Assembly (NCBI GenBank): GCA_938009275.1 | Contig: CALLHY010000029.1 | Location: 1-6,406, forward strand | Direction of reading: 5' to 3' | Length of the DNA: 6,406 nt | From: an uncultured bacterium | Lineage (GTDB): Bacteria; Cloacimonadota; Cloacimonadia; Cloacimonadales; Cloacimonadaceae | Shown: positions 1-6,358 of the stretch, piece by piece | Layout of the letters: each line of letters opens with the position of its first letter | Position numbering within the stretch: position 1 is the first letter of the stretch | Program-made: the position numbers and the translations under genes | Notes under the pieces: generated by a model | Databases searched by the model: none | The model's input: the letters and a program-made list of their open reading frames with translations, nothing else | Told to the model about the DNA's origin: nothing

Positions 1-137
1 CCCCCCAACATAACCTGCTTATTTGCTTTGGTAGCTTGCTATTAAATGACACCAAATGAGTCCGACAGTGATCAATAAGACAAACTTGCATAAGCTCATA
101 TCCGGTGCATGGATGCTTTGGACTGCGTTCAGAAAGA

Positions 138-178
138 TGTCACAATGGTTTTGGACTTCTTTGGACTGGTTTGTGACA
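138..178. repeat. Inverted repeat TGTCACAA/TTGTGACA in repeat copy 1
   Basis: TGTCACAA at 138-145 and TTGTGACA at 171-178 are perfect reverse complements separated by 25 bases. The spacer contains two TTTGGACT units 10 bases apart. The same arms occur at the same spacing in copy 2. This could be the stem of a hairpin with a large loop, or a pair of half-sites for a DNA-binding protein. Confidence 0.7.
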
Positions 179-194
179 GTTTAATATCAAATCT

Positions 195-216
195 GGACTG
201 ATTTCAGACTGATTTC
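195..216 (+). repeat. 11-base tandem duplication inside repeat copy 1
   Basis: GGACTGATTTC (195-205) is followed directly by AGACTGATTTC (206-216), two 11-base units differing only at the first base. In copy 2 both units carry T in place of G at the sixth position. Confidence 0.8.
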
Positions 217-630
217 ACAATAGGTTGAATCTCAACTAAATAGATCATTTCGTAAGGCTTGCAGTGTGAGTGGAACATTGCGCCAGTATCATTATCAAAG
301 TCCGAATTCCGTCTAAAAAAACGGTTGGATATATCTATGGTGCGATGTTTCTTTTCTAATTGTGTTGGCTTTATGTGCTCGCAAAGCAGTTTCTCCACAA
401 TTTCGATCACTCTTTTCTGAAAGCCCTTCCTGAACTTTCGAATACGAATTGCTAATTAACATTTATAAGATATCTCTTGACACAAACATGTAATAAATGA
501 TTGGAGTAAATAGGGCGATGTTGTAAGTAAATGCTACATTGTGTTAAAATATCGTGATATGCTTTGTGCATACAAAATTACTGACTATCTGTTCTCCGTG
601 CATGTATTTTGCTTGCGCGTCACAATCCCA

Positions 631-679
631 AAGCCAGGGCTTCGCCAAGACGTTCTCGGGATGCCCGCTTGCCAGGCAA
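631..679. repeat. GC-rich cluster of three short palindromes
   Basis: Three short inverted repeats lie in 49 bases: AAGCC-AG-GGCTT (631-642), CGGG-ATG-CCCG (657-667) and TTGCC-A-GGCAA (669-679). The patch is clearly more GC-rich than the AT-rich DNA around it and ends 38 bases before the ribosome binding site of the surface protein gene. It might be a structured part of the 5' untranslated region or a REP-like element. The loops are too short for each palindrome to fold as drawn, so any RNA structure would need alternative pairing such as GGGC (637-640) with GCCC (663-666). Confidence 0.35.
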
Positions 680-717
680 TTGAAGATTACGCGATAGGTT
701 CAATAAACAAAGTAAAT

Positions 718-724
718 GGAGGTG
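718..724 (+). promoter_or_regulatory. Shine-Dalgarno site GGAGGTG for the surface protein gene
   Basis: GGAGGTG lies 7 bases before the ATG at 732. This is a near-perfect match to the anti-Shine-Dalgarno sequence at ideal spacing, and it settles the start choice. Confidence 0.9.
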
Positions 725-731
725 TCTTAAG

Positions 732-3700
732 ATGATCAAGCAAAAGATTTTGATGATCTGTATCGTGCTCGTCAGCCTGCTGATGACTGTACCTTGTTAT
801 TCAGCAACGGATTACTCAATCCAATTAAATGGTACGAGTCAAAGCATCAATTGTGGCTCTTCTTCGGACTTCAATTTTACCAATGCCCTAACCTTTGAAG
901 CTTGGATTTACCCAACAGATTTCAAGGAAGAAATATACATGAACACGATTGTGGCAAGAACTTCCTGGGATCCCAATAGCTATGGCTGGAGTTTTCGTTA
1001 TGGGTCTTCAAGCGGGTCGTTGAATTTTAACATGAGTGGAGGAGGGTTGTCTTGGGTCGATTGTATTGCTAACAACGTGCTAACTCTGAATACATGGCAA
1101 CACGTGGCTGCTACCTATGACGGGATTGATATGAAGCTCTATGTGAATGGCATTCTGGTAGCCACTCAGAACTTCCCCGGAACCATAATCAACTCTAGTA
1201 ATGATCTTTGTATAGGGACGATAAATAGCCCAGTTGATTGGGACATGCGTTACATGGCAGGCAAAATTGATGATGTCCGGATCTGGAATTTTGTGCGGAC
1301 GGATTTTCAAATATTCAGTAATATGAGTCAATTCGTCTCTAGCCCCAATCTTGTGGCATATTATCTAATGGCCGACGGGCGGTTATCCACTTTACATGAT
1401 AACACCCGTAACGGCCATACTGCTACTTTAATTGGTTCACCAACCTGGGTCACCGAACAGCCACGTGAATACTCACTAGGTTTGAACGGAAGCAGTCAGT
1501 ATGCCGAGCATGGTAATCTAAGCAGCTTCAATTTTACAAACCAGCTAACTCTCGAAGCGTGGATTCGTCCTAATAATTTTAAGGAAACCATGTATTCAAA
1601 TACGATTATAGCAAAAACACTTTGGACTCCTAATGCCTGTTATGGTTGGTCATTAAGTTATGGATCCTCAAACGGGACTTTAAATTTCCGTATGAGCGTG
1701 GGAGGAACTACGTGGATAGATTGTGTAGCGGACAGTGTGCTGACTCTATACACTTGGCACCATATAGCAGCTACCTACAATGGTTCAGCTATTTTCCTAT
1801 ATGTGAATGGAGTTCAGGTCGCCACTCAAAACGCAGCTGGAAGCATTGTCAACGCAAACAGATGTTTGAGCATTGGCGCGACTAATAATTATGATATGCG
1901 CTTAATGCAAGGATTGATTGACGAAGTCCGCATATGGAATGTGGCGCGCTCCGAAAGCGAAATACGCGAAAACATGGGTTACTGTGAAGTTAGTGATAAT
2001 CTTTTGGCATATTACCGAATGACAAATGGAATTGGCTCATATATCACCGACAATAGCGGGCATGGGTTTGTTCTCAGGACCTATGGCAATCCGAGTTGGG
2101 GTACCTTGTATCCTTACTACATTTATCCAATTGTCAGAACTGATAGTGTTATCACTACGGGAAGTTTACTTGAATATGCAGCAGTTTATGGGTGTATACT
2201 ATGGCCTGGTATTAATCCTGTTGAATATGGTCATTGTTGGAGAATAGGGGCAAGTACTGTACCGACAATTTATGACAGCAGGACTGATTTGGGGGTTCCA
2301 GGTTCAACCATTGTATATGTATCTAACATGTCGGGCTTGGGTGGCAACGTGTATAGTGTGAGGGCTTATATTTATAGCGAATTTGGGACTAGTTTCTACA
2401 TCAGTTATGGGAAGGTAGTAAATTATATTCCACTTGAACCACCCTCCCGTCCCATTGCGATGGCTGTCGGATCAGTTACCTCTTCTGGCTTCACCGCAAC
2501 TTGGCAAGGGCTTCCCTTTTATATTCCCCCAGATCCATATCATCCATATTATCAGTATATGGAGTATAACTTTTTGATTGATGTATCCAAATTCAGTGAT
2601 TTCAGGAGTTATGTCATCGGTTATAGGAATCTGCATTGTGGCCTCAATGGTGCTTCTTTAAACACAACAAATCATTCTTTTTGTGTAACAGGTTTGGAGG
2701 AAGCAACTCAATATTATTACAGGATCCGATCGTCATACAATGGAACTGGCCCTTACTCAGCCACTATCGCCGTTACCACTCTGGCAACCTACAACATTTC
2801 ACACAACACTGGCAACATCAACGGGGTTCGTATCTATACCGCAGATACAGACTATGGCATCGATCCGGTCAGCCCTCTGATTATTGATCAGGGTTACAGC
2901 GGCACAATCCTGGCGGAAAAGGATGGCTATACCTGGAGCTTGGCAGATGGTTCCGATAGCAATGTAATAACAAATTTATCTTCCAATAGAGACATCTCTT
3001 TTATTGGCACATATCGCTTTGTTGATCCAGCCAATCCAGATTTTGTATATCTGGGCGAACCTGATGTACCCATATATGCAGAGATTTTTCCGCTGGAGGA
3101 TATAGCGGCAGCCCCCCCCATTGATCCTGCAGATGCGATGATTCTGCTTCTCTCAGGAACTGTGGCAGGTGACATCACAATCAGTGTTCCCTCTGGAACC
3201 TGGTATGCGGTGGCGTATTATGATGATCCTGCAGAGGGGGGCTTGATCTGGCATCATGCCAATCCATATCCGGCAGTCTATCCAGAAAACATCGTTTTCA
3301 GTGATCTCCCCTTCGGAGCCAAAAGCAATATCCCTGTTGTCTTAGGCTCACAGGAGACTACCCTTCCCGTGGAACTAAGCTCTTTTACGGCTGTGGCGAT
3401 GGGCACTAATAGCGTAAATCTGCATTGGGTTACTCATTCTGAAACCAATCTGATGGGATTTGTGGTGTATAGGAATGACTCTTCCCTCTTCGCTTCAGCT
3501 ACCAGTGCTTGCAGCCTGATCCCAGCTACCAATTCCACACAGACTACTGAGTATAGCTGGCAGGACTCAGGGAATCTTACAGAAGGCCTTTATTTTTACT
3601 GGTTGCAAATATTGGAACTAAACGGTTCACTAACAAACCATGGCCCGATTAGTGTTGAAGCTGGGCATCCTGCTGGCTATAATTCACCTGATGTGCCACT

Positions 3701-3977
3701 AAACACGCGCTTGCTACCCTCCTACCCCAATCCCTTTAATCCTTCCACTACCATTCTTTACGAGTTGAAAACTCCCGAGAATGTCAGCTTTACAATATAC
3801 AACTGCAAAGGGCAAATTGTGGCAACACATAGGCAAAATCATGACACTGCTGGAAGATACTCCTGGGTGTTTACAGGAATGGATAAGAACGGAAATACGA
3901 TTTCTAATGGAGTGTATTTCTGTGTTATGAAAACTGTAAAGGATGTCTTTACAAACAAAATGGTGTTGATGAAATAG
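732..3977 (+). CDS. Secreted LamG/FN3 multidomain surface protein with T9SS-type C-terminal sorting domain
   Basis: A protein of 1081 residues, probably exported and anchored or released at the cell surface, with a likely role in binding carbohydrate or other surfaces. Residues 1-25 form a signal peptide: Lys3 and Lys5, a hydrophobic core, and probable cleavage near CYSA. Residues 27-245 and 246-462 are two tandem LamG/ConA-like jellyroll domains, each with the 'FEAWI/LEAWI', 'TW.H.AATY', 'LYVNG' and 'IDDVRIW/IDEVRIW' signatures. Residues about 463-568 resemble an Ig-like repeat ending in 'VRAY', and 570-685 are FN3-like. Residues 686-765 resemble the 'SGTI...KDGYTW' Ig-like repeat. Residues 770-876 are unassigned. 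Residues 878-975 are the 'LPVELSSFTA...SETN' domain. Residues 994-1081 are a YPNPFNPSTT-type sorting domain of the FlgD-Ig/Por kind, read by type IX secretion. The start is fixed by GGAGGTG 7 bases upstream. No catalytic motif is seen. The gene appears monocistronic. Confidence 0.93.
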   Translation: MIKQKILMICIVLVSLLMTVPCYSATDYSIQLNGTSQSINCGSSSDFNFTNALTFEAWIYPTDFKEEIYMNTIVARTSWDPNSYGWSFRYGSSSGSLNFNMSGGGLSWVDCIANNVLTLNTWQHVAATYDGIDMKLYVNGILVATQNFPGTIINSSNDLCIGTINSPVDWDMRYMAGKIDDVRIWNFVRTDFQIFSNMSQFVSSPNLVAYYLMADGRLSTLHDNTRNGHTATLIGSPTWVTEQPREYSLGLNGSSQYAEHGNLSSFNFTNQLTLEAWIRPNNFKETMYSNTIIAKTLWTPNACYGWSLSYGSSNGTLNFRMSVGGTTWIDCVADSVLTLYTWHHIAATYNGSAIFLYVNGVQVATQNAAGSIVNANRCLSIGATNNYDMRLMQGLIDEVRIWNVARSESEIRENMGYCEVSDNLLAYYRMTNGIGSYITDNSGHGFVLRTYGNPSWGTLYPYYIYPIVRTDSVITTGSLLEYAAVYGCILWPGINPVEYGHCWRIGASTVPTIYDSRTDLGVPGSTIVYVSNMSGLGGNVYSVRAYIYSEFGTSFYISYGKVVNYIPLEPPSRPIAMAVGSVTSSGFTATWQGLPFYIPPDPYHPYYQYMEYNFLIDVSKFSDFRSYVIGYRNLHCGLNGASLNTTNHSFCVTGLEEATQYYYRIRSSYNGTGPYSATIAVTTLATYNISHNTGNINGVRIYTADTDYGIDPVSPLIIDQGYSGTILAEKDGYTWSLADGSDSNVITNLSSNRDISFIGTYRFVDPANPDFVYLGEPDVPIYAEIFPLEDIAAAPPIDPADAMILLLSGTVAGDITISVPSGTWYAVAYYDDPAEGGLIWHHANPYPAVYPENIVFSDLPFGAKSNIPVVLGSQETTLPVELSSFTAVAMGTNSVNLHWVTHSETNLMGFVVYRNDSSLFASATSACSLIPATNSTQTTEYSWQDSGNLTEGLYFYWLQILELNGSLTNHGPISVEAGHPAGYNSPDVPLNTRLLPSYPNPFNPSTTILYELKTPENVSFTIYNCKGQIVATHRQNHDTAGRYSWVFTGMDKNGNTISNGVYFCVMKTVKDVFTNKMVLMK
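810..2117 (+). repeat. Tandem duplication of the LamG domain coding sequence
   Basis: Two units of about 219 codons (810-1466 and 1467-2117) encode paralogous LamG domains. Aligned segments include DYSIQLNGTSQ/EYSLGLNGSSQ, FNFTNALTFEAW/FNFTNQLTLEAW and LYVNGILVATQN/LYVNGVQVATQN. The nucleotide sequences have clearly diverged, with substitutions across all codon positions, so this is an old internal duplication and not an assembly artefact. Confidence 0.85.
3112..3119 (+). repeat. Run of eight C inside the surface protein gene
   Basis: Eight consecutive C residues encode part of the A-A-A-P-P-I stretch near residue 795. In the given sequence the frame is intact through the run. Such a run can slip during replication or be miscounted in sequencing. 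Confidence 0.8.
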
Positions 3978-4294
3978 GATCAAATGACTTTAGGAACATT
4001 GAGCTGCCATAGATTATGATGATACTGATCTCAAAAAAGTGACTGGTAAGCTTGACAAATCAGTGTCACGATTTGACATTTCAGGTGCCAATTTGAGTTA
4101 AGATCCCAAATGTTTCAACTTGCCCAGATCATTAGGATGGCTGTTTATTCCTTATTCTTGATGCTTACTTGATCCCTATCAGCAGAACTGTCATTTTATA
4201 AAGTGACACCCCAAATGTCATATAGCCATCAGTGTGACAAAGAGGCATAAGCCTTTATCCGGTGCAGAGATGCTTTGGACTGCTTTCGGAAAGA

Positions 4295-4335
4295 TGTCAC
4301 AGTGGTTTTGGACTTCTTTGGACTAGTTTGTGACA
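4295..4335. repeat. Inverted repeat TGTCACA/TGTGACA in repeat copy 2
   Basis: TGTCACA at 4295-4301 and TGTGACA at 4329-4335 are reverse complements. The next inner pair is G-T, which still pairs in RNA, where copy 1 has A-T. Arm spacing is identical to copy 1 (138-178). Confidence 0.7.
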
Positions 4336-4351
4336 GCTTTGTGTCAAATCT

Positions 4352-4373
4352 GGACTTATTTCAGACTTATTTC
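4352..4373 (+). repeat. 11-base tandem duplication inside repeat copy 2
   Basis: GGACTTATTTC (4352-4362) and AGACTTATTTC (4363-4373) match the two units of copy 1, but both have T where both copy 1 units have G. Confidence 0.8.
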
Positions 4374-4463
4374 GGAAATGCCTGAATATCAACGAAATAG
4401 ACCAGTTGGAAAGGATCGCAGTGCAAGTGGAACGGTTCCATTAAGAGTCATGTCTGCTGTCTG

Positions 4464-4470
4464 AAAGGAG
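4464..4470 (+). promoter_or_regulatory. Shine-Dalgarno-like AAAGGAG before an apparent non-AUG start
   Basis: AAAGGAG lies 6 bases before ATA at 4477, where a start codon would be expected. The downstream frame is open from 4465 to 5037. No ATG, GTG or TTG occurs in this frame until TTG at 4549, which has no ribosome binding site of its own. Confidence 0.5.
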
Positions 4471-4476
4471 TCTATC

Positions 4477-5040
4477 ATAAGAAGGTTTAAGTCTTATCGG
4501 TATGATTACATCACTCACTACGATTCCATACCTGCTCGAATATTCTTCTTGACCATTTTCAAAGTGTTGCTGAGACTACTCAGATATTTTGATTGGAGAA
4601 ATTGGATTATGCTAAGTAACACCATGAGCTTCTTGTATATGATAGAACATACGAGAATGACAAAGTCATACAAGGGACCTGTTTTACTGAGTCTCTTTCA
4701 AGAAAACACGATCATTGGGAAAATCGCCATTGATGAACTCATGGAGTATTTCAAATACTTTTATGCTGAGCCCAAGCACAGATTAGACTTGAATGATCTT
4801 ATCCATGAGAATTTTGATAAGTGGTCGAATGATCAGTTAGAATCTCACATCATACGCAATCCTATTTCTGCCTTACTGAATACATCTTCAGAGCTATTCT
4901 ACTTCATTAACAGAGAGTTCGGTATCAAGCAGGAAGTATATGAAGATTTGATTCAAGACAATGCTTTAGACTTAGTTAAGGAAAAGATTCATCAAAGGTT
5001 GGCTCACTACTACTCCATTAAGTTCAAAATAGTCATATAA
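4477..5040 (+). CDS. Small protein resembling a defence-helicase C-terminal module; start uncertain
   Basis: I do not recognise this as a named family. From the TGA at 4462-4464 the frame is open to the stop at 5038-5040. I place the start at ATA 4477 (187 residues) because AAAGGAG precedes it and the reading from there (RRFKSYRYDYITHYDSIP) looks like real protein. Conventional alternatives are TTG 4549 (163 residues, no ribosome binding site) and ATG 4609 (143 residues, GGAG 10 bases upstream). Counting from TTG 4549, 'SYKGPVLLSLF' followed by 'I.ELMEYFKYFY', then 'IIRNPISALLNTSSELFYF' and a terminal 'RLAHYY' follow a pattern I associate with the C-terminal domain of some restriction- or defence-linked helicases. 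This is recall only. No helicase motifs are present, so it is either a stand-alone domain protein or the tail of a truncated gene. It lies 5 bases before the methyltransferase gene, in an apparent operon. Confidence 0.6.
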   Translation: MRRFKSYRYDYITHYDSIPARIFFLTIFKVLLRLLRYFDWRNWIMLSNTMSFLYMIEHTRMTKSYKGPVLLSLFQENTIIGKIAIDELMEYFKYFYAEPKHRLDLNDLIHENFDKWSNDQLESHIIRNPISALLNTSSELFYFINREFGIKQEVYEDLIQDNALDLVKEKIHQRLAHYYSIKFKIVI

Positions 5041-5045
5041 TTGTT

Positions 5046-5651
5046 ATGGACAAACAGACCTTAGAATACTACAACGATCACGCGATTGAATACTACTACA
5101 GTACAATTGATGTTGATATGAGGGATCTTTATGAATTGTTTGAAGTCAATTTAGCTGATGGAGACAGTATACTTGATGTAGGTTGTGGCTCAGGTCGAGA
5201 TAGTAATTACTTTTTGGGTACCGGTTACTCTGTTACCGCAATTGAACCTAGTAAGGAGCTTGCACGTTTAGCAAGTGAACGGATTGGAATGGAAGTAATT
5301 AATACTCCTATTCAAGCGATTAACTTTAAATCTCAGTTCAATGGAGTTTGGGCATGTGCCTCACTTCTACATATACCATTCATTGAGATGCCTACTGTGC
5401 TAATTAAACTTCATGAAGCATTGAAGGATGGTGGCACACTCTTCATTTCATTGAAAAAAGGAGATTATGAAGGCTATAGAAATGGCAGATATTTTTGCGA
5501 TTATAACGTGCCCAAATTCGAGCAACTGAATTATAAAGACATAGGCTATCAATTGCTTAAGTATCATGAATCTGCTGACAAGAGGTCTGACAGACAACTA
5601 GAGACATGGTTGAATATTGTTCTGAGAAAGCCAGCTTATCATACTAATTAG
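5046..5651 (+). CDS. Class I SAM-dependent methyltransferase
   Basis: A 201-residue protein, predicted cytoplasmic, that transfers a methyl group from S-adenosylmethionine to an unidentified acceptor. Motif I is ILDVGCGSGRD (residues 42-52), the SAM-binding glycine loop. The acidic residue that usually contacts the ribose is Glu67 in TAIEPS. The motif IV region is GVWACASLLHIP (100-111), and a post-motif 'ALKDGGTLFIS' strand lies at 125-135. It is followed by 'KKGDYEGYRNGRYF' (137-150), a signature I associate with a compact TehB/UbiE-like methyltransferase family. There is no DNA-methylase NPPY or DPPY motif and no target-recognition domain, so a small-molecule or protein substrate is likelier than DNA. 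Length is complete for a single-domain enzyme. ATG 5046 has no Shine-Dalgarno site and lies 5 bases after the preceding stop, which suggests translational coupling. An in-frame stop at 5019-5021 limits any upstream extension. Confidence 0.88.
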   Translation: MDKQTLEYYNDHAIEYYYSTIDVDMRDLYELFEVNLADGDSILDVGCGSGRDSNYFLGTGYSVTAIEPSKELARLASERIGMEVINTPIQAINFKSQFNGVWACASLLHIPFIEMPTVLIKLHEALKDGGTLFISLKKGDYEGYRNGRYFCDYNVPKFEQLNYKDIGYQLLKYHESADKRSDRQLETWLNIVLRKPAYHTN

Positions 5652-5706
5652 TCCCTTGCGGTGGTTTTCTACCGGATCACATCAATCTGATTTTGGAACT
5701 GGAGTG

Positions 5707-6357
5707 TTATCCGAATAGTGTCTTTGTATACTTCTTTACTCCGTCAATCAGTTCGCTGACATCTTCGTTAGAAGGTTCTGCATCTTTATCATGATCACAT
5801 TTGTTTCTCAGATCGCCTAGATGTTGTATCTTTCGCCAATCTGCTGTATCGACAATCTTCTCACGTTGCAGTGCATCGTTATAATCAGAAATCGATAAGT
5901 GCTTCTTGTTTGTTAATATTACTCCACGTTTCAAGCAAACCTGTTTTAGATGCCTCTCTAACACAACACCAGCCATTGCTCCTGCAGCTCTAAGAAATCG
6001 ATTCTTTAGCAGGTATACGGCAGCTTCAAGTTCATCGTCAAACATCTCAGCCTGTAAATGTAATCGGATATCATATAAAGAACTCTCAAATCTCTTTCTT
6101 AATCCCTTGATTATGGCAAGTTGTTGTTGGAATTGTGGAATGGCAGCTGTAGAATCAGCAATTATCACATCCATAGGTGATGTGACCTGCAATCCTTGAA
6201 GAAAGTCATTAATGCGATAGCTTTCAAAATCAATGTTCTTTCTGTTTTTTGGTTTCTCGAAATACCTCATGAAATCATCAAGCCTATCAGGTAAAAGATG
6301 TTTCACTAAGACCTTTGCCTCGGAATACCATGATTGGTATTCTTCACGAAAGTCAGG
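5707..6357 (-). CDS. HEPN-domain protein, 5' end missing (partial)
   Basis: The last 216 residues of a protein whose N-terminus is cut off by the end of the genomic sequence. The apparent GTG start at 6375 and the leading residues MCSSD come from sequencing adapter and must be discarded. The C-terminal half is all-helical. 'LLKNRFLRAAGAMAGVVLE' is a typical first long HEPN helix. 'LGDLRNKCDH' near the end carries the RX4H motif: Arg codon 5806-5808, His codon 5791-5793. HEPN proteins with this motif are often RNases in toxin-antitoxin, abortive-infection or CRISPR systems, while others only bind nucleotides or proteins. The N-terminal part (about 110 visible residues) is not recognised. The gene converges on the methyltransferase operon across a 55-base gap with no clear terminator. 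The HEPN call is fairly firm; nuclease activity is inference. Confidence 0.8.
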   Translation of the reverse strand, partial: PDFREEYQSWYSEAKVLVKHLLPDRLDDFMRYFEKPKNRKNIDFESYRINDFLQGLQVTSPMDVIIADSTAAIPQFQQQLAIIKGLRKRFESSLYDIRLHLQAEMFDDELEAAVYLLKNRFLRAAGAMAGVVLERHLKQVCLKRGVILTNKKHLSISDYNDALQREKIVDTADWRKIQHLGDLRNKCDHDKDAEPSNEDVSELIDGVKKYTKTLFG

Positions 6358-6358
6358 C

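Larger units (their letters stand above)
44..276 (+). repeat. Long non-coding direct repeat, copy 1
   Basis: This is the first of two related copies; the second is at about 4200-4433 in the same orientation. Positions 90-276 align with 4247-4433 over 187 columns without a gap, with 31 mismatches by hand count (about 83% identity). Weaker, gapped similarity reaches back to about 44. The core 112-182 is best conserved, with 5 mismatches in 71 bases and an identical 22-base run at 146-167. It carries GGACT units starting at 120, 153, 163 and 195 and an AGACT at 206, plus an inverted repeat at 138-178. Mismatches do not favour any codon position, so it does not look protein-coding. It may be a dispersed intergenic element, a structured RNA or a binding-site array; I do not recognise the family. 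Confidence 0.85.
1..731. other. Non-coding region upstream of the surface protein gene
   Basis: This stretch holds no gene I can support. It contains the first copy of the long dispersed repeat (about 44-276), an AT-rich stretch (about 280-600), and a GC-rich patch with three short palindromes (631-679) ahead of the ribosome binding site at 718-724. A TTGACA hexamer sits at 477-482, but no convincing -10 box follows at 16-18 bases, so I do not call a promoter. The open frames on both strands have no ribosome binding site and no recognisable domain. The window opens with six C residues, which could be an assembly-end artefact. Confidence 0.6.
4200..4433 (+). repeat. Long non-coding direct repeat, copy 2
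   Basis: Second copy of the element at 44-276, same orientation, about 4.16 kb downstream. The ungapped core is 4247-4433. It contains GGACT units, the TGTCACA/TGTGACA inverted repeat (4295-4335) and the 11-base tandem units (4352-4373). It ends about 30 bases before the ribosome binding site at 4464-4470, whereas copy 1 ends about 440 bases before its downstream ribosome binding site. The two copies therefore do not sit at a fixed distance from a gene. It could be a leader element for the operon or a dispersed repeat that landed there. Confidence 0.85.
3978..4463. other. Non-coding region between the surface protein gene and the operon
   Basis: Apart from repeat copy 2 (about 4200-4433), nothing here looks like a gene. 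Positions 3978-4199 contain no good terminator. The best stem is CAAATC (4056-4061) with GATTTG (4070-4075), an 8-base loop and no T-run. Several TGACA/TGTCA words occur in 4030-4240 (for example the GTGTCAC at 4063-4069), echoing the arms of the inverted repeat inside the element. Confidence 0.6.

Noticed and set aside
113..276. Protein-coding origin of the repeat (a frame starting ATG CTT TGG ACT is shared by both copies).
   Set aside because: Both copies have in-frame stops at different places (TAA at 182-184 in copy 1; TAG at 4324-4326 in copy 2). The 26 mismatches in this part fall about 9, 10 and 7 on codon positions 1, 2 and 3, with no third-position excess.
44..276. CRISPR array.
   Set aside because: The GGACT-containing units recur at irregular spacings (33, 10, 32 and 11 bases) with short, non-unique intervals; there is no regular repeat-spacer pattern.
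204..410. A 68-codon minus-strand open frame.
   Set aside because: It overlaps the repeat, starts at GTG without a ribosome binding site and has no recognisable family. Its upstream extension is closed by a TAA soon after. A decayed gene fragment is possible but unsupported.
477..505. Sigma-70 promoter with TTGACA at 477-482.
   Set aside because: The hexamer at 17-base spacing (500-505, ATTGGA) is a poor -10 box, and FCB-group promoters often differ from this consensus.
541..735. A 64-codon open frame starting GTG, whose TGA overlaps the ATG of the surface protein gene as ATGA.
   Set aside because: No ribosome binding site precedes its start, no domain is recognisable, and it runs through the GC-rich palindrome patch and the Shine-Dalgarno site of the next gene. 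The overlap is probably chance, although a leader peptide cannot be excluded.
44..4433. Composite transposon formed by the two repeat copies.
   Set aside because: There is no transposase, the copies are about 17% diverged, have no terminal inverted repeats, and no target-site duplication is visible.
5659..5674. Terminator hairpin between the convergent genes (CGGT/ACCG).
   Set aside because: Only four base pairs with an 8-base loop and no flanking T-run on either strand.
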